The notes: generated from the letters alone by a model not told the origin. A DNA stretch of 64,000 nucleotides from Virgibacillus_F necropolis_A (GCF_044793635.1 NZ_CP084992.1:1-64000), one strand, 5' to 3'. Shown: positions 51,742 to 60,466, counted from the first letter of the stretch. Translations and numbers: made by a program.

Positions 51742-52119
51742 ATGGCTTCAAAATTTATTAAGGTAGCTGTCATCTACTTTATAATTGGTGTTGGTTTAGG
51801 TATGTATATGGGAATTGGCAATATGTTTGTATTCACTTCAGCACACGCACACATTAACTTACTTGGCTGGGTATCCCTTGCTCTAGCCGGTGTCATCTAT
51901 CAAGTGTTTCCAAAAGCAGGGGAAAGCAAGCTAGCTGCTGTCCATTTCTGGCTACACATGGTGGGGTTGCCGATTTTCATCGCATCCATGTTCATGTTTG
52001 GCCTAGCTAAACACGGAATTGCGGTACCGTTTAGTGCAGTTGGAGGAATTCTAGTTGCAGTTGGCGTAATAGTGTTTGCCATTAATTGTATCGTTAATAT
52101 AACACCAAAACGGGGATAG
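51742..52119 (+). CDS. Small four-helix membrane protein resembling part of heme-copper oxidase subunit I
   Basis: A 125-residue protein of four predicted transmembrane helices. Histidines are in HAHINLLGW (His35, His37) and HFWLHMVG (His68, His72), with His91 between helices 3 and 4. The H-x-H and HxWLH patterns resemble heme ligands of cbb3-type oxidase subunits or NnrS-like proteins, but the copper-site region is absent, so it cannot be a full oxidase. A role in heme or metal sensing or binding is inference. GAAGGAGGA precedes the ATG. A strong terminator follows, so it may be the last gene of the PadR operon. Confidence 0.6.
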   Translation: MASKFIKVAVIYFIIGVGLGMYMGIGNMFVFTSAHAHINLLGWVSLALAGVIYQVFPKAGESKLAAVHFWLHMVGLPIFIASMFMFGLAKHGIAVPFSAVGGILVAVGVIVFAINCIVNITPKRG

Positions 52120-52134
52120 TTTTTAGTCAAAATG

Positions 52135-52175
52135 AAAAGCCATATTCTACATAATTTTTGTAGAATATGGCTTTT
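52135..52175. terminator. Bidirectional terminator after the small membrane protein gene
   Basis: AAAAGCCATATTCTACA and TGTAGAATATGGCTTTT form a perfect 17-bp stem around TAATTTT. Confidence 0.9.
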
Positions 52176-52288
52176 CTATCCTATTTTCGAACATTATTCA
52201 AAAAACCTGTAAATAGTTGGATATTTCTTGCATGTTCTTATTATCGCATGTATAATGTTTTCTCCAATAGAAGAAGGAGGATGTTGTC

Positions 52289-54721
52289 ATGACGGAATGG
52301 ATTAGTATTGAGCATGCGAACGAACACAATTTAAAAGATGTTAGTGTGAAAATCCCAAAACGTAAATTGACAGTGATAACTGGTGTTTCTGGATCGGGCA
52401 AGTCTACACTCGCACATGATATTCTTTTTAATGAGTCACAGCGACAATATCTAGAGGCAATGGGAATGCAAGGCATTGAAAAACCAAATGTTGCACATAT
52501 TAGTGGTGCTTCTCCCGCTATAAGTTTAAAGCAGCAGGAAACGTCATCTAATCCTCGATCTACAGTAGGAACAAAGACAGCCATGTACACAAGTTTACGT
52601 ATGATTTATGAGAAGCTTGGTATTCGTTCATGCCCAAACTGTAATAAAAAAGTTAACCCTATTCAGGCCATTGAAGAAACAGAACATGTAGATGGCGATT
52701 TTACTGTTTTTCAAATTTGCCCATATTGTGAGCACAAGTATAAAAAGTTCACACGAAGCCACTTTTCTTACAACACAATCGAAGGCGCTTGTCAGAAATG
52801 TAAAGGTATCGGTAAAGTCATTCAAATTAATGAAAACACTTTATTTAATATGGAGTTGTCAATTGAAAATGGTGCAATTGCATTATGGACAGGCCGCTAC
52901 TTAGAGTATCAGCTCGATAACATCAAAAGCACAATGAACTATTACAATGTGCCACTTGAACAAAATACGCCTCTTAAAAATTATAATGAATTACAAAGCG
53001 CTTTACTTTGTTATGGTACAAGCAGTAAAGAAGTTCGAAAACTCACTGATAAAAAGGAACCGAAAACAGTTGGTGATGGTAAATTCCAAGGTGTAATGAC
53101 AAACCTTTGGCGAAAATATCAAGAAAAAAATGGAGATATGGGTAAAGAATCTATCTTTTTCTATAGTGATACATGTCCTGACTGTAATGGCACAAAATTA
53201 ACTGTACATAGTCGTAATGTTAAAGTAATGGATCATTCAATCACAGAAATCTCAACGTTAGATTTAGATCAATTGTTAGAATGGGTCAATGACTGTAGCT
53301 TGAACTTAACTGGGGAGGAAATAGCGGCAGTTGATGTCTATATTCAAGATATAGAAACAAAACTTAAACGTATAAAACGTCTAGGTCTCGGTTATCTCAC
53401 GTTAGAACGAGGGACAAACACTTTATCTGGCGGTGAAAGTCAACGCATCCGATTATCTGCCATCTTAGATTCAGACTTAACAGATGTTGTTTATATTATC
53501 GACGAACCAACAGCTAGTCTTCATGCTAAAGACACGGAAGGTATCATGGACATTATGAAAAAACTAAGAGATAAAGGTAATACGGTCCTTGTGATTGAAC
53601 ATAATACGGATGTCATGAGAGAAGCTGATTATTTAATTGAAATTGGACCAAAGGCTGGCCGATACGGTGGTGAATTAATTGGTACAGGTACATTAGGAGA
53701 CCTTACAAATAATGAGCAATCCCTAATTAAATACTACATTTCAAACAGAAGTCAACCGAAACAAAACGTTAGAAAAGCAGGGAAAACGGCCATTCACATT
53801 CAAGACGCCACGCGTCATAACCTTGCTTCTGTAAGTGTTGCCGTTCCTACAGAATCCCTTGTAAGTGTAACGGGTGTCTCAGGATCAGGTAAATCTTCAC
53901 TAATATTTGATGTCGTAGGAGAAGAAGCTAACAATGTCTCAGGATTAGACCAGTTTGAAGAAGTCATTACCATTAATCAAACAAGTATTTCAAAAATGAA
54001 ACGTTCAAATGTTGCTACATATACCAACGTATTCACAGACATTCGAAATGTTTTTGCCAAACTCGAAGATAGCAAAGCGCAAGGAATCACAGCTAAACAC
54101 TTCTCATTCAATACAAATGGTGGACGTTGTGAGACATGTGAAGGTCTTGGCTATGTTATGAGTAACATGTTATTTTTTAATGATATGGAAGTTGTATGTC
54201 CGACTTGTAAAGGTAAACGTTTCAAAGAAAACATCCTCAATATCACGTACAATATCTATAATATAAATGACTGCTTAGAGTGTTCAGTTGAAGAAGCATT
54301 AGATATTTTCAATAACGAATCAAAAATTTATAAAGTCCTCCAATTATTAACTGAAATAGGGTTAGGTTATTTAAAACTTGGTCAATCACTTACAACATTA
54401 TCCGGTGGTGAAGGTCAACGATTAAAGTTATCAACTTCCTTAATGAAGAAAAATAAACAAAAGAGTCTTTTCTTATTAGACGAACCTTCAACAGGACTAC
54501 ACCCTTATGACATTCACTATTCGTTAGAATTATTTAATCGTTTAATTGATAAAGGTAATTCAATTATCATGGTAGAACATAACATTCATATGATCCATGC
54601 GAGTGATTGGATTATTGATTTAGGACCAGAAGGTGGTGTCAAAGGAGGACGTATTATTGCAGAAGGAACACCAAGTGACATCAGGGGAAATCAAACATCT
54701 GTGACAGGACAATATTTATAA
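52289..54721 (+). CDS. UvrA-like ABC ATPase (short UvrA paralogue)
   Basis: An 810-residue protein with two UvrA-type ABC domains. Walker A motifs are GVSGSGKSTLAHD (near residue 32) and GVSGSGKSSLIFD (near 530). Signatures are TLSGGESQRIRLSA and TLSGGEGQRLKLST. Zinc-binding cysteines are in CPNC/CPYC and CETCEGLGYV ... CPTCKGKRF. It is shorter than UvrA (about 950) and lacks much of the insertion that binds UvrB, like class II UvrA proteins linked to drug resistance or alternative DNA binding. GAAGAAGGAGGA precedes the ATG. It stands alone between terminators. Confidence 0.88.
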   Translation: MTEWISIEHANEHNLKDVSVKIPKRKLTVITGVSGSGKSTLAHDILFNESQRQYLEAMGMQGIEKPNVAHISGASPAISLKQQETSSNPRSTVGTKTAMYTSLRMIYEKLGIRSCPNCNKKVNPIQAIEETEHVDGDFTVFQICPYCEHKYKKFTRSHFSYNTIEGACQKCKGIGKVIQINENTLFNMELSIENGAIALWTGRYLEYQLDNIKSTMNYYNVPLEQNTPLKNYNELQSALLCYGTSSKEVRKLTDKKEPKTVGDGKFQGVMTNLWRKYQEKNGDMGKESIFFYSDTCPDCNGTKLTVHSRNVKVMDHSITEISTLDLDQLLEWVNDCSLNLTGEEIAAVDVYIQDIETKLKRIKRLGLGYLTLERGTNTLSGGESQRIRLSAILDSDLTDVVYIIDEPTASLHAKDTEGIMDIMKKLRDKGNTVLVIEHNTDVMREADYLIEIGPKAGRYGGELIGTGTLGDLTNNEQSLIKYYISNRSQPKQNVRKAGKTAIHIQDATRHNLASVSVAVPTESLVSVTGVSGSGKSSLIFDVVGEEANNVSGLDQFEEVITINQTSISKMKRSNVATYTNVFTDIRNVFAKLEDSKAQGITAKHFSFNTNGGRCETCEGLGYVMSNMLFFNDMEVVCPTCKGKRFKENILNITYNIYNINDCLECSVEEALDIFNNESKIYKVLQLLTEIGLGYLKLGQSLTTLSGGEGQRLKLSTSLMKKNKQKSLFLLDEPSTGLHPYDIHYSLELFNRLIDKGNSIIMVEHNIHMIHASDWIIDLGPEGGVKGGRIIAEGTPSDIRGNQTSVTGQYL

Positions 54722-54727
54722 TAATTA

Positions 54728-54771
54728 AAGCCATACTACACAAGTTCTTATCCACTTGTGTAGTATGGCTT
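54728..54771. terminator. Bidirectional terminator between the uvrA paralogue and the permease gene
   Basis: AAGCCATACTACACAAGT and ACTTGTGTAGTATGGCTT form a perfect 18-bp stem around an eight-base loop. It serves two convergent genes. Confidence 0.9.
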
Positions 54772-54781
54772 ATTGTTTCTA

Positions 54782-56068
54782 TTAAAACCCAATAATCTTC
54801 ATCAAAAAGTCAAACAAAAACAGTGATGATATGATCACTAATGCAAATGACAGCTCTCTTTGCTTTCCAAGCGCTAGTTTTACAATTGGGTATGCAATAA
54901 ATCCAAACGCCATTCCATCAGCGATACTGTACGTGAATGGAATCATAACAGCTATTAAAAACGCAGGTAATGCTTCTGATAAATCGTCTAAATAAATATG
55001 ACGAATGTTTTGCGCCATTAGCACACCTACAATAATTAGAATCGGACTAATTGCTGTATTTGGTATGATCGATATCCACGGAATAATAAAAATTGTTGCC
55101 AGGAATAATAGACTCGCAGTGATGGCTGCTCTACCTGTTTTACCGTTCGACGCGATTACTGCCGCATTCTCTGCTGCTGAAACAGTTGGTGATGTTCCAA
55201 GAAAAGCACATGCGAGCGATGAAAATGCTGTAACATGATATGCTTTTTCGTAACGGTTTTCGCGTTTCAGCATGTCTAGTTGTCCATGTAACAATCCCAT
55301 ATTTTCAAAAATAAGAATCATCGCCAGCGGGAAAACAGCTAACCAGAATGACAGTTCATCGATTGCCGTAAAAGCTGGAATAAATATTAATTCCTCCGCA
55401 TTCACGTTTACGCTACTAGTCCCTTTATCTAATATACCGAACAAATAAGCTAACACGGTTCCGCTAATCATTGTGATCAAAAAGTTTGCTGGTACATTTT
55501 TAATAAATAAAAATATCGCCAGGAATAATGTTAGCAGACTTACAATTACGGTTGGTGAAGTAAAGTCTCCAATTGCGATAATCGTATGTTCACCGCTAAC
55601 AACTAAACCACTTTTTTCTAAACCAATTAAGATTAAGAAAAAGCCTAATCCAACTGTAATAGCATGCTTTAACGAATTAGGTATCGCTTTTTTTAGTATC
55701 AATCCTAATCGACTAATCGCTGTGATTAGAAATAATACCGAAGCAACGATGACTACCCCTAATCCTTCTTGAAAGGTAAGCCCTGTCCCTTCCACAATAG
55801 AATAGGCAAACAACGCGTTAATTCCCATTCCAGGAATCAATATCAATGGTAGCTTAGCATACAGACCCATGAACAGTGTTCCAACAAAGCTTGCTAGAAT
55901 CGTAGCCATCATGCCACTTTCAACAGATATTCCAGCTTCACTTAAGATCGAACCGTTCACCGCTACAATGTATACTGTAGTCAGGTAACCAATCAGTCCA
56001 GCTATGATCTCCGTACGCCAATTACCTTTCTTTAGCGCATTACCCGGATCTTGTTTTTTATAAGGCAT
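54782..56068 (-). CDS. NCS2/AzgA family purine permease (guanine/hypoxanthine type)
   Basis: A 428-residue uptake permease with 12-14 transmembrane helices, of the AzgA-like NCS2 branch (PbuG/PbuO in B. subtilis). It shows NWRTEIIAGLIGYLTTVYIV, the substrate-site region PGMGINALFAYSIVEG and GTSPTVSAAENAAVIASNGK. The substrate (guanine, hypoxanthine or adenine) is inferred from the family. Reverse strand; GAGGAGATTTC precedes the ATG. I found no purine riboswitch upstream. Confidence 0.87.
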   Translation of the reverse strand: MPYKKQDPGNALKKGNWRTEIIAGLIGYLTTVYIVAVNGSILSEAGISVESGMMATILASFVGTLFMGLYAKLPLILIPGMGINALFAYSIVEGTGLTFQEGLGVVIVASVLFLITAISRLGLILKKAIPNSLKHAITVGLGFFLILIGLEKSGLVVSGEHTIIAIGDFTSPTVIVSLLTLFLAIFLFIKNVPANFLITMISGTVLAYLFGILDKGTSSVNVNAEELIFIPAFTAIDELSFWLAVFPLAMILIFENMGLLHGQLDMLKRENRYEKAYHVTAFSSLACAFLGTSPTVSAAENAAVIASNGKTGRAAITASLLFLATIFIIPWISIIPNTAISPILIIVGVLMAQNIRHIYLDDLSEALPAFLIAVMIPFTYSIADGMAFGFIAYPIVKLALGKQRELSFALVIISSLFLFDFLMKIIGF

Positions 56069-56371
56069 GAAATCTCCTCATATTTCCTTCTATCCCTCTC
56101 CCACCCGATTATATCAAGTATAATCCACAAGAGAATATTATAGATGGAATGGGGAGGGAAGTCAAATTTGATGATAAATTTCTATTAATCTCGTAGCCTA
56201 AAATTAATATTTATTTATGCTATTTAACATAGACAAAATAAATTTTAAAAAAACTTTCAAATTAATGCCACCAAATCCCACCTTCATACGATTATAGTAT
56301 TAGGAAATGTTTTTATCCGATTAAATACGGTACATTTCACTTTTATCTAATCGTAAGAGGAGGGATTTTAT
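56069..56371. other. AT-rich intergenic gap without a recognised element
   Basis: About 300 bases between the divergent permease and HTH genes. It is very AT rich (for example around 56200-56260) and could hold promoters for both, but no clear gene, riboswitch or repeat was seen. AGAGGAGGGA before 56372 is the ribosome binding site of the HTH gene. Confidence 0.5.
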
Positions 56372-56557
56372 TTGGAACGGCAGACTATAACAGTTAAAGA
56401 AGTGGCGAATTATCTAGGGGTGCATACGGATACCATTTATGCACTGGTTAAGGAGAAACAGATTCCACACATGAAGATTGGAACGCGTATTTTATTTACA
56501 ATGCAATCAATTGATTTATGGATTCAAGATCAAGAGTACACAAGCCTACGTATCTAG
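56372..56557 (+). CDS. Excisionase-type helix-turn-helix protein (HTH_17 family)
   Basis: A 61-residue MerR-like/Xis-type DNA-binding protein. The sequence TVKEVANYLGVHTDTIYALV and KEKQIPHMKIGTRILF is the standard HTH_17 excisionase domain. It starts with TTG at 56372 with AGAGGAGGG upstream. It stands first in what looks like a decayed phage replication module. Confidence 0.85.
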   Translation: MERQTITVKEVANYLGVHTDTIYALVKEKQIPHMKIGTRILFTMQSIDLWIQDQEYTSLRI

Positions 56558-56619
56558 CATGATACGTGGGTTTGTTGTGCTCTTCTTTTTTAACTTATAT
56601 ACCGGAAAGGGAAATGATG

Positions 56620-57375
56620 ATGAATTATATTAAAGAATTGAATGCGTTTAAGAACTGGTTATTAATTAATGATCTACCAACAGGGGCGATTAGTTTATGG
56701 CATACGTTGATGGCCGTCAATAATGCTGCTGGGTGGAAGGAGCGATTTAATGCGCCAAATTCGACTGTCGGACAATTAACTGGCTTATCAAAGCAAGGAA
56801 TATTAGATGCGCGAAAGATTCTTATGGAAGAAGGGTTAATTCAAGTTGAAAATGGTAAAAAGGGGAAGGCGCCGGTCTATAAAATGATTTCTTTTTTCCC
56901 AAATGCTGAGCCATCACTTGACCGATCGGCAGACCAATTAGTAGACGCATCACTGTGCCAATCAGCCGACCAATCCTTGACCATACCTAAAAAGAAAGTA
57001 AAAGAAAAAGAAATAGAAGAAGAGGAGGGGGAAGAAGCGCGCGTGAAAAAAGTTGTTACAATTTACGAAGAAAACATTGGGGAGCTTAGTCCACTTGTGA
57101 AGTGTGAATTTTTGGAATGGTGTGAGAAGCTTGGCGAAGATGTGATGCTTGAGGCGATTAAAATCATGGTGAAAAATAATGGGCGAACTTTTCGTTATTT
57201 GGAGAAAATTTTACAGGAATGGTGTACGGCAAATATTTGTTCGGTTGAGGATGTACAAGCATATGAAACACAGAAAAGTGCATCACGGGGAGATAATACG
57301 GTGCCATTTCGCAAAAAACCAAGCCCAAGTGGGATGTCCATTTTTGACGAATTACGAGCGGAGGCAGGGTTATGA
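56620..57375 (+). CDS. Phage-type DnaD-domain replication protein
   Basis: A 251-residue protein. The N-terminal winged helix (residues 10-90, AFKNWLLINDLPTGAISLW, STVGQLTGLSKQGILDARKI) and the C-terminal DnaD-like domain (about 155-215, LVKCEFLEWCEKLGEDVMLE, NNGRTFRYLEKILQEW) are typical of phage replication initiators that recruit the helicase loader. A charged linker (KKKVKEKEIEEEEGEE) joins them. Start is among three in-frame ATGs (56614, 56617, 56620); 56620 has the best distance from AAAGGG. It overlaps the next gene by four bases. Confidence 0.82.
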   Translation: MNYIKELNAFKNWLLINDLPTGAISLWHTLMAVNNAAGWKERFNAPNSTVGQLTGLSKQGILDARKILMEEGLIQVENGKKGKAPVYKMISFFPNAEPSLDRSADQLVDASLCQSADQSLTIPKKKVKEKEIEEEEGEEARVKKVVTIYEENIGELSPLVKCEFLEWCEKLGEDVMLEAIKIMVKNNGRTFRYLEKILQEWCTANICSVEDVQAYETQKSASRGDNTVPFRKKPSPSGMSIFDELRAEAGL

Positions 57376-57707
57376 ATAAACAAGAAGCAATTAATGTGCT
57401 GGAAACAATCCGGGACATTTACCCAAAATTTGAAGTTACAAAGCGAAAAGCAAGTTTGCTGATTCCGCAGCTCAAGCAGATGGATTATCCGCTTGTGATG
57501 AAAAAGTTATCGGCATTTGTGGCGACCCATCCGTATGCCCCAACGCTTGCTGAGATTGCGGTTTATCCTGAAGAAGATAATGTGCATTTGGCCAACATTC
57601 ATAAGTGGCGGGCTGAGGCTGATAAGGTACCAATCGAGCTCAAGCACGCTTTCCATGAGCGAATGGTGAAGCTGTTAAAAGAGAAGACAAATGGTCGGTC
57701 TAGCTAA
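57372..57707 (+). CDS. Phage helicase loader-like protein (G39P family)
   Basis: A 111-residue protein (TIRDIYPKFEVTKRKASLLI, MDYPLVMKKLSAFVATHPYA, PTLAEIAVYP), matching the N-terminal region of SPP1 G39P-type helicase loaders. Such proteins bind the phage DnaB-type helicase and bring it to the origin. Its position between a DnaD-type gene and a dnaB remnant supports this. It overlaps the upstream gene by four bases (ATGA). Confidence 0.75.
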   Translation: MNKQEAINVLETIRDIYPKFEVTKRKASLLIPQLKQMDYPLVMKKLSAFVATHPYAPTLAEIAVYPEEDNVHLANIHKWRAEADKVPIELKHAFHERMVKLLKEKTNGRSS

Positions 57708-57920
57708 TTTTGAAGCAGAAATATCCTTGGAAGGGTCACTTTTCACGAAACTTGAGGTACAGGCAGAGCATTTTTACCATGCGGAACATCAGGTGATTTT
57801 TCGTGCATGAAGCAGGTTGCAGCTGCGGGACATCAAATTGATTTGGTCTCCGTTGTGACGGAATTGGGTGAATCGGGATGGATTCATAGATATACCATTT
57901 ATAAATTCATGAAAGAATAA
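57691..57920 (+). pseudogene. Frameshifted N-terminal fragment of a DnaB-type replicative helicase
   Basis: The ATG at 57691 starts MVGLANFEAEISLEGSLFTK and continues to EHFYHAEHQVIFRA then a stop at 57808-57810. The overlapping frame at 57807 reads MKQVAAAGHQIDLVSVVTEL then diverges and stops at 57918-57920. Joined, the two pieces reproduce the N-terminal domain of DnaB (EAE.SLLG.., EHFY...HQ.IF.AM..L...G..IDLVTV...L). A single-base frameshift separates them, and the ATPase domain is gone. It is the broken end of the phage replication module. Confidence 0.75.
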
Positions 57921-58109
57921 TACAGACTCTTGGATTCAGGTTTACAAAATAGAAATTATTTTATCAAAACAGCGAAACGGTCCAACTGGAACAGTGAAAC
58001 TTGGTTTTGACATGAAATCGCTCTAATGATCGATCGGGGATATGTTATCATAAATAGGGATAATTTATGTGTGTAACGAAAAGAAATAAGTTTGGAGCGA
58101 GGAAATGTT

Positions 58110-58982
58110 ATGAGTGAAATCACAAAACACAAACCCAAAAGACTAAAAATCATTTTACGAGGATTAATGATTATTATTGGGGGGTTTATAACAGCATATG
58201 GACTAGAAGCGGTATTAATCCCGAACAATGTATCAGACGGTGGTGTGACAGGGGTGAGTATCGTTGCCTCAGAAGTATTTGGTATACCATTAGGCATTCT
58301 CATTGCCATCATGAACCTTCCTTTCGTTTGGTTAGGATATCAGCAGATTGGTAAAAGTTTTGCGATCTATTCGATTATCGGAATTGCATCACTAGCAATC
58401 GGCACTAGCGTCATGCATTACATACCAACGATTATTCAACAAGACACCATGTTAGTAACCGTTGTTGGGGGAGTTATTATCGGTTTTGGTATGGGTCTAG
58501 CTTTGCGTAATGGTGGCGCATTAGATGGAATTGATATGCTAGCAGTCCTACTTTCTCGAAAATTACCCTTTGGAACAAGTGATTTAATCTTATACTTAAA
58601 CGTGTTTGTATTTATTATTGTTTCAACCGTATTCGGACTACAAGGGGCTATTCTTTCGGCAATTGCTTATTTTATTGCTTCAAAAGTAATAAATATCGTT
58701 GAAGAAGGTTTAAGCGGTTCGAAAACATTTAAAATTATCACAACCCAACCCGAGGTAATGGTAGAGACGATACGTGATCGATTAGGTCGAAGTGCAACGT
58801 ATAAAGAAGCTTTCGGTGGTTATTCAAATGAACAATTCACGGAAATTACATGTGTCATCAACCGTTTAGAAGAAAGTAAAATAAAAGAGATTATTAACGA
58901 TATCGACGAAAGCGCTTTTGTTACGGTATATGAAGTAGCAGAAGTTAAGGGCGGTAATTTTAGAAAGAATAATATTCACTAG
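58110..58982 (+). CDS. YitT family membrane protein (DUF161/DUF2179)
   Basis: A 290-residue protein with five to six transmembrane helices (residues about 15-190) and a soluble C-terminal DUF2179 domain (about 205-285). The signatures GGFITAYGLEAVLIPNNVSD, DGGVTGVSIV and GGALDGIDMLAVLL are typical of the family. No activity is established. The ATG at 58110 (MSEITKHK) is chosen, six bases from AGGA; the in-frame TTG at 58092 is less likely. Followed by a terminator. Confidence 0.9.
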   Translation: MSEITKHKPKRLKIILRGLMIIIGGFITAYGLEAVLIPNNVSDGGVTGVSIVASEVFGIPLGILIAIMNLPFVWLGYQQIGKSFAIYSIIGIASLAIGTSVMHYIPTIIQQDTMLVTVVGGVIIGFGMGLALRNGGALDGIDMLAVLLSRKLPFGTSDLILYLNVFVFIIVSTVFGLQGAILSAIAYFIASKVINIVEEGLSGSKTFKIITTQPEVMVETIRDRLGRSATYKEAFGGYSNEQFTEITCVINRLEESKIKEIINDIDESAFVTVYEVAEVKGGNFRKNNIH

Positions 58983-59002
58983 TAACAATACGATCGTTTT
59001 AT

Positions 59003-59042
59003 AAAAAATCACCTATTTCTTTTATGAAAAGGTGATTTTTTG
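59003..59042 (+). terminator. Rho-independent terminator after the YitT gene
   Basis: AAAAAATCACCT pairs with AGGTGATTTTTT around an A/T loop. Confidence 0.85.
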
Positions 59043-59139
59043 AACGTTCGAACAAATATGGGTCACAGTCAATGCATCTAATTTAGGAAAAGATCTTTAA
59101 CAAATCACGCTAAATGAAAGCAAGTAGATACATCCTCTA

Positions 59140-59319
59140 CTATTTTTTAAAATCTTCATCTACTAAAGGTTTTCCTTCTTGATCAACCATAACGGTTAAC
59201 CCGCCTCCAGCACCAGCATAATTCGACATATACAGAACCCCGGTCTCATTGTCACGAAGAACTTTAAATTGTTCTAGCTTTCCTTGAGTATAAATAGTTT
59301 CAAAACGTTTGTTACTCAT
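59140..59319 (-). CDS. Small DUF6440-type protein
   Basis: A 59-residue protein on the reverse strand: MSNKRFETIYTQGKLEQFKV, then DNETGVLYMSNYAGAGGGLT, ending PLVDEDFKK. The GVLY ... AGAGGGLTVMVD pattern fits the DUF6440 family as I remember it; function is unknown. GGGAGAG lies eight bases before the ATG. It is short and easily missed. Confidence 0.75.
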   Translation of the reverse strand: MSNKRFETIYTQGKLEQFKVLRDNETGVLYMSNYAGAGGGLTVMVDQEGKPLVDEDFKK

Positions 59320-59536
59320 TATCTCACTCTCCCTATATATTTTTTAATATACAACAAAAATAACTTAATTGTTCAACTATACTATACCGTTCGTTTAGGT
59401 AAGGCAACCTTACAATGGTCATAATCTGGAACATTTGATGAGTATTGTGTATTTCGCAGTACTCATTTATACTTTACTAATATAAGTATTTTAGGCAACA
59501 TTTAAAATTATCAGTAGTTTTATAGGAGGAGCAAAT

Positions 59537-59908
59537 ATGAATCTAGGAGCATTTTCTGTAAGCTTAAATGTAAAAGATATCAATGTTTCAAAGTCATTTT
59601 ACGAAAACTTAGGATTTGAATTCTTAGGAGGCGATATTACCCAAAATTGGCTTATTATGAAAAATGGAGATTGCATTATTGGACTATTCCAAGGAATGTT
59701 TGAAAAGAACATTCTAACTTTTAATCCAGGAATGAATCAAGAAGCCGAAAACCTCGACTCTTTTACGGACGTAAGAGAACTACAAAAACACCTTAAAGAA
59801 AAAGGAATTAAAATACTTTCTGAAGCAGATGAAACAAATGAAGGACCAGCACATTTTACAATTGAAGATCCGGATGGTAATCCTATTCTTGTAGATCAAC
59901 ATAGGTGA
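59537..59908 (+). CDS. VOC family (glyoxalase/bleomycin-resistance fold) protein
   Basis: A 123-residue single-domain VOC protein with the two beta-alpha-beta3 halves: NVKDINVSKSFYENLGFEFL in the first and GPAHFTIEDPDGNPILVDQH in the second. The late DPDGN motif with a preceding acidic residue is typical of the fold. The family includes glyoxalases, dioxygenases and antibiotic-binding proteins, so no substrate is given. AGGAGGAGC precedes the ATG. Confidence 0.85.
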   Translation: MNLGAFSVSLNVKDINVSKSFYENLGFEFLGGDITQNWLIMKNGDCIIGLFQGMFEKNILTFNPGMNQEAENLDSFTDVRELQKHLKEKGIKILSEADETNEGPAHFTIEDPDGNPILVDQHR

Positions 59909-59953
59909 AGTAGCGGAAAAAGATAGATTTGGTTGATCAGGAGGATAACAAAA

Positions 59954-60385
59954 ATGAGTGTTTTTGCTAAGCGGAGAGAGAAGAAATGGTTTCGTTATAA
60001 AGATAGATTAAAGTTCATAATTGGCGAAGAACAGCTTGAATTAGAACCCTGGCTTCAGAAATTAATCATGTCTATCGTTGAAAAGGAAGAACAAAAACAC
60101 CGGAATGATGAAATGGCAGCATGGCTTGTAAAATGGGAGAAGGAAGGCGATCTGCCTAGCGATTTTAAGGATGAAGTGTTTTTGTCTACTATTCATCGAA
60201 ATCATACGGAATGGGTGGAAGAGACAGCACAGTTTCATGCTGATGTAAGGAAAGCAGATTATGAATCATTGGAGTCTTTGATTGCAGATTTTGGTGAACC
60301 AATTACCTCGATGTCAACGAATGAACAAAAAACGTACATTGCTCTATGGGGAGAAATTTTAAATGCAATAAGCCAGGTGGAATGA
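59954..60385 (+). CDS. Hypothetical protein
   Basis: A 143-residue charged, soluble-looking protein (SVFAKRREKKWFRYKDRLKF, EEQKHRNDEMAAWLVKWEKE) that I do not recognise. It is rich in Glu, Lys and Trp and mainly helical in appearance, with no signal peptide or membrane helix. CAGGAGGAT precedes the ATG at 59954, supporting translation. It lies 45 bases after the VOC gene and may be co-transcribed. Confidence 0.7.
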   Translation: MSVFAKRREKKWFRYKDRLKFIIGEEQLELEPWLQKLIMSIVEKEEQKHRNDEMAAWLVKWEKEGDLPSDFKDEVFLSTIHRNHTEWVEETAQFHADVRKADYESLESLIADFGEPITSMSTNEQKTYIALWGEILNAISQVE

Positions 60386-60437
60386 AATATCGGTGGGAGT
60401 GGTTCTATACCCTAAAAATGTAAGGAATTTTATTCTA

Positions 60438-60466
60438 ACGGTCAATCTCCATAAGTGATTGACCGT
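60438..60466. terminator. Terminator between the hypothetical gene and ctaB
   Basis: ACGGTCAATC and GATTGACCGT form a perfect 10-bp stem around nine bases. It lies between convergent genes; the T run after it is short. Confidence 0.65.

Noticed and set aside
56069..56371. Purine riboswitch upstream of the AzgA-type permease
   Set aside because: I could not find the conserved purine aptamer loops on the reverse strand in this gap.
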